64,000 nucleotides of DNA from Mrakia gelida (lineage: Eukaryota; Basidiomycota; Tremellomycetes; Cystofilobasidiales; Mrakiaceae). The notes under the pieces were generated by a model that worked only from the letters and a program-made list of their open reading frames with translations, did not search any database and had not been told where the DNA came from. The translations under genes and the position numbers were made by a program. Positions 1-15,689 of this stretch are shown here, in pieces (the stretch's first letter is position 1; each line of letters begins with the position of its first letter). The stretch is from positions 124,001 through 188,000 of the forward strand of contig BRON01000012.1 in the NCBI GenBank assembly GCA_024345305.1, written 5' to 3'.

Positions 1-2259
1 CCGTCTCTCCTCTCCTCTGACGAAGAGTGTGACGGCGAACTGACCTTCTTCCCCGTCCCTTTGCTTCCTCGTTGCTCGCCTTAGTTCGACGGCTGGGAGT
101 GGGCCATGTACATCATCGCTCTCAGCAACATGCTTGAAGAGATTGTCAAGCTGTTCAAGACGGTCGGCCTCGCTTCCAACCTCTACCAAGGTGAGTTGTC
201 GACCTCTTCCCGCTCGCGCTCGTCTCGAACCCTCGTCCCTGACGCGTCTCATGTCTTTCTCTTCACAGCCGTCGGATTCTGGACCATCGTCAACATCATG
301 ACCGACTCCCTTCTTACGAGCGCTTTCATCCTTCGAGTCGTCGGAATCGCCAGCGCCAGTGATGTGTGTTCGATCTCTCCCACCGTCTCTCGCTTCGCTC
401 GCTCGCCTCGTCGTTCGCTGACCCACCTCTTCGATGTTCGGCTCTCCAGGAAGCTACCGCGAAGTTCCGACTGCTGAGTTTCCAGACTCTCTCGGTTGCC
501 GCTCCTCTCCTGTGGATGAAGATCATCACCATCTTCGATGGATGGAAGGTCGTTGGTGAGTTCTCGTCCGCTCGCTTCCCCTCGCGTTCCCTCTCTTTCT
601 GTCACTGATCGAATCGGTTCTTTCCGCTCGTCACGTCGTGCTCTCACAGGAACGATGCAGGTCATTGTCTCGAGGATGCTTCGAGAGTCGCTTGTCTTCT
701 TCATCTTGCTTGGAAGTGAGTCGCGTCTTCGTTCGGTCACCTTCGACGGTTCAGTTGCTTCGCGAGCTGACCTGCCCACTTCTTCCCTTTTCTCGTCTCC
801 CAGTCATGGCCGTCGGGTTCATTCAGTCCATGCTCGCTCTCGTACGTCTCTCGCATCTCTTCCCTCTTTCGTTCGGGAACAACGTGAAGCTGACCTTCGA
901 ACTCTTCTCTTACCTCTCTCTTTTAGGACGCCGCCGACGGAGAGGTCCAAGACTTCTGGCTCATTCTCAACATGCTCGTCCAAGCCCTCCTCGGAAGTCC
1001 CGACTTCGACTCGCCGAAAACGAAATTCGGGCCTCCCTTCGGAATGATGTGAGTCTACATTCTGCGCGACGAAAAGACGAGACGCGTCAGATCGCTCAAC
1101 TCGAGTCGTCTTCCACTACTGACCACTCCCTTCGTTGTCTCCTCTTCGCAGCATCTACTACTCTTGGTCGTTCATGGCTCTGATCATCCTTCTCAACATC
1201 TTGATTGCGCTGTTCAACACTGTGAGTTCAAACCTTCGCTCGCCCTCTCACCCAGAGGGAAGAGGCGACGAGCTGACCCCATGCGACCGCTTCGTTCTTC
1301 CCCTTCAGGCGTACTCGGATATCTACGAGGATGCGACGAACCAATACCTTGGAGCCTACTCTTTCAAGACCATCTCCATGATCAGAGGTGAGTCGATCCA
1401 GCCGAGTCGTTCGTTCGTTGCCGAAATTGACCCGACGCGTTCCTCGCTTCTCACTACTAGCTCCCGACTCCTTCGTCTACCCCGCTCCCTTCAACATCCT
1501 CGAGTTCTTCTTCATCGCTCCTTGGGAGTGAGTCCGCACCTCCCTTGCTCGGTCGCTCGTTCCGTTCGCTCTCGCTGACCTCCTCCTCGTCTCTCAGGTT
1601 CGTTCTCTCTCGAAAAGCCTACACGAGACTCAACGTCTGGGTCATGTCCATCGTCTTCTGCTTCCCCATCGCTGCGATCGCCGTCTTCGAGGCTCATCTT
1701 GCTCCTTCGAAGCGATTCAAGGGTTCGTCTTTCTTCGTTTCGCCTTCGTCTGCGTCTCGTTCCTCTTTCGTCTTCTGACACTGACTCGAGCTTCGTTTCG
1801 TTCTTCATCCCTTAACTCAGATCTCTTCCCCGAGAACAACCCCGAAGTCGACGGAGACTCCGCCGTCGAGGACCCTGAAGTCGAAGATGAGGGAGACGGA
1901 AACAAGATCTCGACGGTCTCGTTCAAGGAGCTTACCTCGGTCTTCCCTGATACGACGCTTGGATCGCAGGCTGCTATTGTTGCGGAGATTGTGAGTCATT
2001 GCGTCTTATTTCCTCTTGTGACGGGGCTGAAGAGGAAGACGAGCGAGGGGGGAGAGCGGGTTGAAGGGATGAGACGACGCGAGCGACGCGATTCGAACTC
2101 GACTCGACGCTGACTCTTCCTTTCGGACGATCCCTTTCTTCGCAGAGCAAACTCTCCAACCAACTCAACGCGATCCAGAAGGAGCTTGGGTTGAAGAGTC
2201 GAGAGACTGGGGAGAAGGAGCAGACTCAGGAGGATGGCGAGAACGGAGATGGGAAGTGA
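1..2259 (+). CDS. YVC1: YVC1-type vacuolar TRP cation channel, C-terminal part (5' end outside window)
   Basis: Twelve exons are visible: 85-190, 269-363, 450-555, 650-715, 804-841, 927-1048, 1152-1221, 1309-1387, 1461-1527, 1598-1722, 1821-1990, 2146-2259. Bases 1-84 are the end of an intron, so the N-terminus lies to the left. The spliced protein has several hydrophobic segments, a pore-like stretch around LLGSPDF, and a last helix LIILLNILIALFN that matches the S6 segment of TRP channels. A membrane helix (MSIVFCFPIAAIAVF) and an acidic cytosolic tail (about 1821-2259) follow. Fungal homologues (TRPY1/Yvc1) release Ca2+ from the vacuole on stretch or osmotic shock. The order of segments and the tail fit this family; the symbol is by homology. 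It is convergent with F-box-like gene 1 across a long spacer. Confidence 0.85.
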
Positions 2260-4784
2260 GCGCGCGAGTGAGAGTCGACCGAGAGTTGGGTTTGGTGGGG
2301 TGTGTGTCTAGTTGGGTGATGACGACAACTTGCGTGTGCCTATGTAGTCTTTGCTTTGGGTGACCCAATCGGTCGCGTCTTCGGGTATGCAGTTCGTTTT
2401 GTTCTTCTTTTGATGACTTCTGTGAACGAACGAACGAGCGCGACGAGTTCCGAAAGCGAGTGCCCGACGTCTCGTTCCATCGACTCTCCCCAGCAAGACG
2501 AACGCTTTCCTCCCCGCCCAAGCTCGATGCACGCTGGAACCACAAACTAACGGTCTTGAAACGAGAGATCGACTTTCGTAAGCCCTTGTCCGGCAGGGGC
2601 AAAAGTCAAGGATCGAGAAGACAGGGGAGGGAGGGAGGGAGGGCAAGCGAACCAAACACCTCCTGAACGTGCTTCCCTCTCCATTTCTCTTGCTTTTTGC
2701 GCGCAACAAAACCTTGCTAAACAATTCTTCAGCATCATCGCATGTATGGTACAGATTGGCGCGTCGATCGAGCGAAAGAACGGCGGAAAATCGACGAAAA
2801 GACGTCCACGGGCCGTCTCGAGCTCGCTCGTCTCCTTCCCTCCCTGCCTTCCCTCGCTGGCTTCCTCCTCTTGTCAAGCTTCCGTCTGAGCGGGAGATCA
2901 GCTGTACTTATGAGGGAGTACTCACTGTTTGTGTCATTGCCCTCCACCTCGAGAAAACCTGCAAGGAAAGCCCTCCCGCCCAAGCTCTCTCGTCTCCTCG
3001 ACGACTCGTTGTTCTCCCTCCTTCCCTCCCGCTCTTCCTTCATCGCCAGCTCACAGCTCGTTGCAGCGAGGGAGGGAGTAAAACAAGCTTCAAGTCCTCG
3101 CTTCCTTGCTGTAGATTTTGGGCTGGGGCGAAGAAGGGAGGTGGATGAACGAGGAGGGAGGTCGAAGAGGTCGATGGAACGAGGAGGGAAGGAGGGAGGA
3201 TTTTGACGAGACGAGGTGGGCTGAGAGGTGGTTGAATCCGCTGGGGGAGGGTGTAGGGGAGGTTGAGTGGGGGTGGGTGTAGAGATGATGCATTTCTTGA
3301 GGTGGATGTAAAGGATGAAATGGCGAAAGGCGGAGGAGGGAGGGAAGGAGGTTCGATGGTGAGGACGAGGAGGGAAGGAGGAAGACGACGAGGCGAGGGG
3401 TTGGGATGAACGCGTGTTGGCGGGCGAGGAAGGGTGTATATGCGCGTGTTTGGGAGAGAGATATTGAAGAGCGGATGGTAGAGGGTAGGTTGAAGGGGGA
3501 AAGGGCGGAAGGGAAGGTATGGGAGGGAAGGAGGGAGGATCCGAACGAGGATCGGACGACACGACGACAAGGGCTGAACGAGACGAGGTTTTTGGAGGGG
3601 GGGGGAGGACATGTAGAGCCCGCCGGATCCACCGACGAAGAGAGGGATGGGTGGATGGAGGTAGGATGAGTGTTGAGGAGGAAGGAGAGAAGGGTAGGAG
3701 GTCTAGGTGAGCTTTTTCGAAGGTGAACTTTGGCGTCGGATCTTGGACGAGTTCTCGCTTGCAGGGTTGTATAGATGTCTTGTGCGAGACCTGAGTATCG
3801 AACAGGGGCTCTAATCTATACAAAATTCGTATCTCGCCTTTTACTAGACACGACTTGGTCAGGACCTCAAATTGTTCGAACATAATTTCTTTCCCATCTC
3901 TCTTCTGAGAAACCCACCTTTCCCTTTTGCTCCTGGTTCCTCTGGCTCGTTCGTCGCTTTCCTTCTTCTTTTGCTGGGTGGGGAGTTGACGAGGGAACGA
4001 CCGCTGCACCCTCAACCCTTTCAAGCCTGAAGAGACGAAGCGCAAAGGCGGTTGAAGTGAAGGAGGAGGATCGGACGCGTTGACGGGCTAGTTTTCCTCT
4101 TCTCCTCCTTCCCTGACCTGGATAATGGTCTTCGCGGAGGGAAGGTGAACGGCTTACCCGATGCACCCATAGGCTTACCTTCGTACTCAGAATCGGAGAA
4201 CGTCCCTTGCTGATTTCTCTTCGTCTACTGTACAGCTCGTCGTGTCTGATCTTCTCTATTCATCGTTTCTGCTCTCGTTTTCGTGCTCCCTTTCGCTCAA
4301 GAAGCCAAAGAGGACGGAGAAGTGACTTGAGAGTGGACTCTCAAATGCACAGGCGAAAGAGCAGTCACCAAGAAGGAAAGGACGGGAGACGAGGGGAACG
4401 ACGAAAGAAGGCCGGTAAGGGAAACAACGAGGAGAGCGAGATAGAGAAGACGACTGCAAGACATTCCAAGAAGAGCTACATTGAAGCATCTAAGAGGGAG
4501 CTGGATGAGCCAAACGAGGTGAGAGGGGGCTGGGGATGCAGCCGAGGCGACAACGAAGCGACGACCTGGCGGACGCGACGAGCAACGAGTTTTCTCAAGG
4601 ACCCGAGAAACCTGGCGGGTGAAGAAGCATGAGAGACGAAGGTTGGGGATGCGCTCAGAGAACCGACTGTGACCAGAGCACGAAAGCATTGATCCAGTCT
4701 CGTACGAGAAAAGCCAGCCGCGACGCTTGCGGTCCCAATCGATCTACAAGAGCTCGTCTTCATAAGGCTTGGTCGGCGTGTAAG
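2260..4784. other. 2.5 kb spacer with polypyrimidine-to-polypurine switch, no supported gene
   Basis: This lies between two convergent genes. On the + strand about 2820-3060 is strongly C/T-rich, and about 3110-3720 is strongly G/A-rich with many GGAGG and GGGA runs. Long open frames on the minus strand here encode only Ser/Pro/Leu low complexity, as expected from a CT-rich strand. From 3720 to 4784 base composition returns to normal. No tRNA, conserved protein or repeat unit was recognised there. Confidence 0.6.
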
Positions 4785-6208
4785 TCATCTCTGATCCCGA
4801 AGAGGAAACAAAAAACAAGAGAAGCTCGTGTGAGCTGCGAGAACACCGAGGAAGAACGCGAAGGGAGAGCTGGATACGACGCGACGCAAACTCACGTTTG
4901 GTGATCTCCTCTCCCAAGCTCTTGTAGATCTTTTTGAAGAGCTCTGCCGAAGCTGTTCAGTCAAAATAAAGATCCGCGGGTTAGGAAGGGGTGCCAAATT
5001 CGATCTGATACGAAGCAGGTTCTCGAACTCACCATAAGTGTAAGGGATGAACGGATCCTGGTCGAGGTGACGGTCGAACACGTCGTCCATCGTCCTCTCC
5101 GGCTCCAGCAGATCAGAGTTACATCCAAAGAGAGAAGTTCTCTTGATACCTTCGTAAACCTCCTTCAACTCTCGAGCCCAGTCCGCCAACGGCTCCCTCT
5201 CGAGGGAAGGAAGACGAGCGACGACGTCCAGGAGCTCGGGAACGGCCTTGAAGTGGGCATGGTCGAGACTGAATCTGACGCTGAAGTGAACCATGGTGGT
5301 GTACCTGTATATAAAGCCGCCGAAGACGGTCGCTGTAGGGAAGGCGACGTCGGAGGGGGCTCTGAGGGAGGAGAAGGAAGGGAGGTTATCGAAGGAGATC
5401 GAGCGGATGAAGATTCGAAGGAGGCATCCCTCCCAGCCTGGGAAAGGAAAGAGATGTATTAACAGTCGACCGGAGAAGGACAAGAAGAAGGAGAAAGGGA
5501 AAGCGAGACCGAGCTTGGGGCTAAGGCGAGGGGAAAGAAAGACCAGTGCTGCACTCACAGTCGGTCTGTTCTCTCTCGGAACCGTCCTCTCGGACATCCA
5601 AAATCTTCCCCAGGTACCTCCGCTTTGGATCCAGCACCAAAAGCAATCTGGGAGCCCAGAACTTCTCCAAAGCCTCGTACTCTGTTTGTCCCCAATCAAC
5701 GACGACCTCCTCGACTCCTCCTTTCCAAAGAGTTGGATCTCGAACGAGATCGGTTCGATCCGAGAGCGCTTCGAGCTCCTCAGCAGGAGGAAGAGCGAGA
5801 ACCGTGACCTTGATGATCTTATCGAAAGGTAGGAGGAGAGGTGGGTTGGAGGGGCTTCGAGGGAGTCGCTGAAGAGGAGGGAGGAGGAAGGAAGGGAGGG
5901 AGGGTCGAGGTCAGCTTCATCGAACTCACACTTTCCTCCCTTGCCTCTCCTCGCGCTCTCGCGTCCCTCAGCGCACGACTAAGACACGAAATCGGACTCA
6001 CTAGTCTTTCCAAGAACGGGATGACATGTTCCGACTTGGCTAGAACGACGTGCTTGTAGAGAAGAGGGCCTGTGAACTCGAGGAAGGAGCGAGAAACTCC
6101 GCTCAAGCTCGCGAGCGTCGGATGGTCCGAGGAAGCGTGGGAGTAGAGGATGATCTCGTGGAAGATCTCGAGAGGGAAAGCGGAGGGAGAAAGAAGGAGA
6201 GAAGACAT
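4785..6208 (-). CDS. F-box-like family protein 1
   Basis: Five exons on the minus strand: 6208-6002, 5817-5559, 5437-5033, 4952-4896, 4834-4785. They give 325 residues with all phases consistent (0,1,1,1). Exon 1 carries an F-box-like segment (FPLEIFHEIILYS, then LASLSGVSRSFLEFTGPLLY). Exon 2 continues with VTVLALPPAEELEALSD. The middle is a helical region of unknown fold. F-box proteins usually bind Skp1 and bring substrates to SCF ubiquitin ligases; that role is inferred, because the F-box is divergent and no substrate-binding repeat was recognised. It is closest to gene 2 at 15690 (same ALPPAEELE motif, same 57-base exon 4). The start is the ATG that aligns with the other four members. The short last exon differs among members and is the least certain part. 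Confidence 0.75.
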
Positions 6209-7085
6209 TGGGAAAGAGAAGGGAAGAAGAAGGGACGGGGTGGATGGAGGCGAGATGGACGACAGAGGAACGAAGCGAGCCAGAGAGGGGCGAGAAGCTC
6301 GTTTCGAAGAGGAGGAAGTCGCCTTGGTTACGGAGGACGAGCAGCGAAGAGGGCAGAAGGTGGGTTGGTCTCTTCCCGTCCGAGTTTGACTCTGCCTCAA
6401 GTCGTAGAACTTTGGCCTCGAAGAGGATCATCGGAAGAAACGACGTTGGAACCACGAGCGAACGACGCTCTGCTTCGCGGCCTTTTTTCGCTACCTCGCT
6501 CTCCCTCAGCCCACTTTCCGAGGAGTCAAAGATTAACGAGAAGGTTCATCAGAGAGTATCCAAGAGAGCAAACAAAAATAAAAGAAGGGGGGAGAGACGA
6601 AGACGAGGAGGGAGGGAGGGTGGAGGAGTCGAACCAGGCAAGGAAAGAGAAGAGAAGATCTAGAATACCGAGAAGGGACCCAAACTAAAGCGAACAAAGA
6701 CGAGAGGTCACGAGCTAGGTAAGGTAGGCAAGGGAGAAGGGTCTGGGTCAAGTCGGGTTCAAAGCGATCCGAGCGAGACGACGCGCGACGAGTCCGTTCG
6801 AGGCGAGGACGGCGAAGATTGATCGTTGGCTGATGTTGTTATCCGGCGAAGGAAGGATGTTTCCGATGAACGGAGAGCAAGTAGGTTTGTTACGAGTTGT
6901 TGAATAAGCAGGTCTGAAAGAGGAAGCGAGGAGGAGAAAGGTCAGCTTGCTCTCTTTTTGATCGCTCCCCTTGCCGTCTTCGTTCCCCTCTCCCCTCCCC
7001 TCCCTCCGACGCACCAAAAGGAAAGGAAGAAAGACGACCAAAAACTCACCATCCAGTTTAAAATCCAGGAGTCTTGAGTGCACGC
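6209..7085. other. Spacer with 3' UTR of the 84-residue gene and upstream region of F-box-like gene 1
   Basis: Downstream of the stop at 7086 there is a clear intron on the minus strand (about 7048-6915: GTGAG donor, GCTGACC branch site, TTTCAG acceptor), so the 3' UTR of the small gene appears to be spliced. The rest is purine-rich on the + strand. No further coding region was found. Confidence 0.5.
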
Positions 7086-7450
7086 TCAAGCCCTTCCCTT
7101 CGAGACGGTAGCGAATCTAAGTCCACCTCGAGCGTTCCCCTTCTGGAGACGAGCGAAGAGCTCCATAGGGTCCTCAGCGGCGAGAACGATTCGTCGAGGA
7201 GCGGGCTTGGCTTGGTAGGTAGGGAGGGAGTCGTTGGCGTCGTAGGTGGGAGGGGAGATGGTCCTGCAGAAAAGGAAGGGGATGAAGAAGAGGTGGAGGG
7301 GTCAGCTCGAGCTCGAAGCGAACAGTGGAAGCGAGAAAAGAGAGAAGAGCGAGAGAAGGGAAGAGAAACTCACTCGTACTGGTGATCGACCTTCTCGATG
7401 GAGGAGGAAGAAGAGTTCTTTCGAGAGAAGATCTTGGTGAAGGAAGGCAT
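7086..7450 (-). CDS. Small conserved-looking protein of unknown function, 84 residues
   Basis: Two exons, 7450-7374 and 7263-7086, joined in phase 2 with a GTGAGT donor and CTGCAG acceptor. The product begins MPSFTKIFSRKNSSSSS. It has a central SPPTYDANDSLPTYQ stretch with two P-x-Y motifs and ends with a basic tail (GGLRFATVSKGRA). There is no signal peptide or membrane segment. I do not recognise the family. PPxY/PTY-like motifs can bind WW domains, but that is only a suggestion. A further intron lies in the 3' UTR. It faces away from SEC18, with a 1.16 kb region between the starts. Confidence 0.6.
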
Positions 7451-8610
7451 CTTGATTGAGGAGGAGGTGGAAGAGGTGGAAGGGTGGTTGGGTTTGAAGG
7501 AGAGGATGGTTGAGATGGTTTGAGCTTGTGGTGGTTGGTGGAGAGAAGAGAAGGGGGAGGGTCTCAATCCTTAAGTAGGTTTCGCGCATCTCGCCTAGTC
7601 ATCAGCGCAAGCGAGAATCCCTCAGTCATCCTGCCTGAGCAGCAGTTTTGACGGAAGCGAGGGGAGGGGAAGCGAGAAACAAGCGATCGAAGAGCTCAAG
7701 TCACTTGAGTCATGATTCCTCCGGCTCGCTTCCTCTCACGTTCTGGGAGTCAGATTGGGACGGAGTTGTCCGTGAATGACCTGGGGTAGGAGAGACAAGG
7801 GGAAGATGTGAGTAGAAGCAGGGGTGGCGAGGGTCGGGAGAAGAGAGAGGAAATGGAAGGAGCGCTGGTGGTGAGCTCGACCTCGCCTCGCTTCTTTCGC
7901 AGTCGCAGTTCTCGAGATGCGGAAGATTTTAGAGACGCCGTGGCTCTTCTCGTAAAGATCGCAAGGAGAGACGGCGTGTTTACCATCCGAGAGATCGCAG
8001 TTCTCCAAGCCGAAAATGCTGCTCGTCCCAGCGAGGTTGAAAGAAAGACGAGCGTTCGACGCGTCACCTCTCCTCTGCTGACCCGAGAAACGAGAAGAGT
8101 TCCGTAACTGAGCTGAAAACATGGACATATATATGCTAAAGAAGGCAGACCCCAACTAATCCATATCAATCGATTCCATGACCCTCAACTCAAAACAAAC
8201 CAAACCAACCCGCCCTCCCTCCATGCCTCCCTCCTCCCTCCCGTGGAGGGCGAGGCTTTGGAAAGCATGAGGCTGAATTGAAAGCGGTCGTGTGGAAGCA
8301 TCAAACAGTATAAGGCTGGGAAAGGAAGCGGGGTGAAGGGGGAGAGAGGGCGGAGGGCGAGGGCGGAGCTGGCTCAAGGCGCTTCTCGTTCGTCCCCGCT
8401 GCTGATTGCTCGAGGGAGCCTGATCCATTGTCGCTCCTTGTCGTCGGACGTATACAAGGATCAGTTCTCGATACTGCTAGAAATCAAGGTTGACGTAGAG
8501 GTCAGAGAAGGAAACGAGCTCTCGCTGTCGCGCAGTGTCCGATCCGAGCTCATCTCGTCGACGTCTCCCCTGGTCTCCCTCCCTCCCCTTCTCCTTCTCC
8601 TTCCACCGCC
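7451..8610. other. Divergent upstream region between the 84-residue gene and SEC18
   Basis: An AT-rich CATATATATG stretch near 8124-8133 is the only TATA-like sequence noticed. Open frames of about 100-190 codons occur on both strands, but none has domain-like sequence or conserved splice structure. One GACGCGTC palindrome is near 8059. No gene is supported. Confidence 0.4.
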
Positions 8611-12527
<3,917 letters not shown>

Positions 12528-13396
12528 ATGCAGGGTAGGGCGTGGGTGGGTAGAATTTCCGGGTTCGATGAGCTTGTTGACGACTTCAGGGAAGGAGGGA
12601 GAGCAAGGGCGACGCGTCTGTGGTTGGACTTCGTTCTGCTGCGAAGCCTTCGAAGATCGTCTTTGAACCGAAGGAAAGCAAGGCCTGATTGGGATCCTTC
12701 GCCTCGCAGATTTGGTTGGGCGAGAAAAAAAGCGACAGCGTCGACGAGGCGTGACTTCAGCTGCGGGCGGGAGGAAGGGATGGTGAGCTTGAGCTTCGAG
12801 CTCTTCCTTCAACTTGCACTCACGACATGCTCGAGATACATAGCTTCTCCAAATCACCCGCTATGGAGACCTGAAGCCCACAGGGCAACTCCTCATAGCT
12901 CCTGGCTCGCTCGATCGAGAAGAAGCAGTTTGATGAGTGGGGGAAACCAGGAACCGACCTCGACTCTTTCCCTCCCCCTCCTTCCTCCCCCCCCAAACTC
13001 TCCTCCCCTCGTCATGGATCCGACCTCCCATTCACAGGCACGCATCAGCCTTCCTTCTGCTCATCTTCACCATCTATATCTCTTTAGCTCATCTCAACCT
13101 CGTCCTTGCCAGATCTACAGCTCAGTTCAACTCTTTGCCCTTTCGATCCTCGCCAATCCGTCCATCCTTGGGAGATTCATTGAGCTTTGAACTGACTCGT
13201 CGTGCCTGATGCTTCCCGTTCGCATTAGCTCCTCTTTTTTTGCGAACTCTAGCTAGGGAAGGGAGCTGGCTCTCCCTTTCGTCCAACCACAACTTCCCTT
13301 CTTCGCCCCTCGTCCTCGACATTCTCGCTCGTCGACCCCCCTCGTCCAGCTCCCCTACCACCTTCCTTCCTCACTTCCACTCTACTTTCACTCGAC
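12528..13396. other. Spacer downstream of SEC18
   Basis: It contains the SEC18 3' end and the upstream region of the Ser/Pro-rich gene at 13397. A GACGCGTC palindrome is at 12611. Pyrimidine-rich sequence (about 12960-13390) precedes the next start, as is common for 5' UTRs in this window. No gene was recognised. Confidence 0.5.
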
Positions 13397-15311
13397 ATGC
13401 CCACCAGGAAACCCCGAATCAGATCCAGTACAAGCTCAGGGAGCCCGACTGCTCCCTCGGTCGCTGCTACCTCTGCCAGCAACAAGAGTCGACCTTCAAC
13501 GGCGACGCGAGTTCGACAGTTCTTCGTCGGAGGAGGAGGAGGGACGGAGTGGTTGCCCGCGAAGGATTTCCCTAAAGATGAGGAGGTACGTCTCTTCCAG
13601 TTTGAATAGGGAGGGAGGTCTCGAAGACACCAGAGAGGAGAAGGAACCGCTCTCGTCGAAGGGGGTGAACTGACTCGCCTTCCTCTCTTCCCTCTCGTTT
13701 CACCAGCTTCCCAGCGACTTCATCATCAAGAACCCCGACGAAGACCACCCCTCCACCTCCACTCTCCCTCGAATCACCTCCACCAACGTCGCTTCTACCA
13801 ACTCCTCCCCTTCTCGACCTCAGTTCTTCATCGGTTCTGCTCCTCCCTCCCCTTCCTCCTCGGACGACGGGTCCCACCACGAACTCGGCTCTCCCCTTAC
13901 CCTCACCGTGCTGCCTACTTTCAGCGGCTCACCTCGAAGGAAGGGTCGACCTCCGGCGATCAGGATCCCGAGTCGAGACGAGGAGGGATTGGCGTTCGTT
14001 GGCGTTGGAGGTGTGAGCAAGGTCGAGGGGGACCTGTTTGGAGGGATTCTTGCGGCCGGAGTGGGAGGATTGGGGATGGGGATTGGAGTTGATGGTATCT
14101 GTGAGTACCTCGGCCTGGTCGAGAGCGAGTGATGTCGGCGAGAAGAAGAAGAGAGTCGAACGAACGCTGACCTTGCGTTTCGGTCGTCTCGTTTACAAAC
14201 AGTCGCCACTCCTCCCACCACGTCGAGCAAGACCATCGCCACCAAGACGACCACTCAATCCACCATCACCTTCACCTCCAACAAAACATCCTCCTCCTCC
14301 TCTCCCATCGACGTCGCGTCCAACACCTCCTCCCCATCTCCCGAGCGAGACCAACGCTTCCGAGCTCTTGCCGCTCTCATCGCCCAACAGGAGCAGCTGG
14401 TCCTCGTCACTGGTGGATCAGCAAGCTCGAAGTCGTCGTCCGTACCTCAAAGCAGCGTCAGCAGCGTCTTCCCGTTCGGATCTTACCTCGCCATCGACAG
14501 TCCAGTCGGCGGTCGACCTCCTCTCTCTCCCCTGGACTTGGAAGCGAGGGCTCCTCCCACTCCTTCGGTCGAGAGCGTCTTCCAGTTCGGGAAGTACCTC
14601 GCCGACTCGCCGCTCCTGGAGGTCTCGTTCGCCGTCAGCGCGACGAGAGGGAGAGAAGTGCAGGAGGGAGAGAGTCGCGCGTCGATGTGTTCGAGCGTGA
14701 TCTGGGAAGGACAAGTCGAAGGCGTGGTCGTCGCTACTACCCCTGGTCAAAACGAGGGGTCGATCATCACCTACGTTCCGGAACCAAACACCATCAACTC
14801 CTCGGTCGTCGTTGGATCGTCCTCCCTCCTCTCGGTTGGGTCGCCTCTCCACTCCCCTCCCTTCGTCGTCTTCAACACCATCACTCCCTCCGACTCTCCT
14901 TCCTTCCTCATCTCCCCCGCCTCCTCCTTCTTCGCACACGATTCCATCGCCGCCTTCCTCCCTCCTACCAACGACGAACCTACCTCTCCGGCCCTCAACG
15001 TCGTCCCTCCCTCTCCCTCCTTCTCCTCCTCCAACAAACGAGATTCCGCCACCTCCATCGCGACTTTCTGGTCTCAGTCGACTGGATACACCCTCGCCGA
15101 GGAGCAGCACGCGGAAGATGAGGAGGAGGACGAAGACGACGAGGACGAGATCACAACGCCTGGAAACACCCCCGTCAAGGCCGCAAGGAAGGACCAATCT
15201 TACAAGCGGCGAGGAGGAGTCTCTTTCGCTGGGCTGGAAGGCTTGCTCTTGGAGCTTGATGTTGAGGCTGGTGGATCTGGAGAGGGAGGAGTCGAGGTTG
15301 GATACTTCTGA
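13397..15311 (+). CDS. Ser/Pro-rich protein of unknown function, copy A
   Basis: Three exons (13397-13585, 13707-14100, 14203-15311) give 563 residues. The intron phases are 0 then 1. The N-terminus is basic and Ser/Thr-rich, with QFFVGGGGG and QFFIGSAPP stretches. The middle is low-complexity Ser/Pro. The C-terminus has an acidic run (EEDEDDEDE), then TTPGNTPVK, a basic patch (KRRGG) and a terminal GYF. No catalytic domain, signal peptide or membrane segment was seen. The gene at 26787 has the same exon number, same phases, an acidic run followed by TP-x-x-TP-x-K, a basic patch and a terminal aromatic pair, so the two look like diverged paralogues. The TP pairs could be proline-directed kinase sites; function is unknown. 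Confidence 0.65.
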
Positions 15312-15689
15312 GGTCGACGCGTCTTCCCTCGTTTCTCGTCGTTGTTGTTTCGCTTTCGTTTTGTTTCTCGCTTTGTCTGGGTCGCTATATCGCTGTTTTC
15401 ATCGCTTGGTTTCTTTCTTACGTACAGTTTTGTCTCCCTCGTCTTTGTTACCTTTCCTTCTTCGTTGGTGTCCGTCCGTGCTTTCTCCCCCTCCCTCTCC
15501 CTCCCCTCCACCTCGCTTTCCTGTTTCTTTCTCGTGCTCTGTCTAATTTAATGATCTAATCTAGGTGCCTCTGCAGCCTCTCGGCCAAACTCGAGGATGC
15601 TAACCCCTTGACGACGAAATCTCACCACCTTCGCCTCCTCTTCCGCTCGTTTCGCTCCCAACTTCGACCATCTCCCTCGCTCGCGCATC
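15312..15689. other. Spacer between Ser/Pro-rich protein A and F-box-like gene 2
   Basis: T/C-rich sequence follows the stop, with a GACGCGTC palindrome at 15316 directly downstream. No gene was recognised. Confidence 0.5.

Noticed and set aside
2735..4045. 436-codon minus-strand open frame in the long spacer
   Set aside because: It is Ser/Pro/Leu low complexity produced by a CT-rich strand, with no domain, no splice conservation and no homologue in the window.
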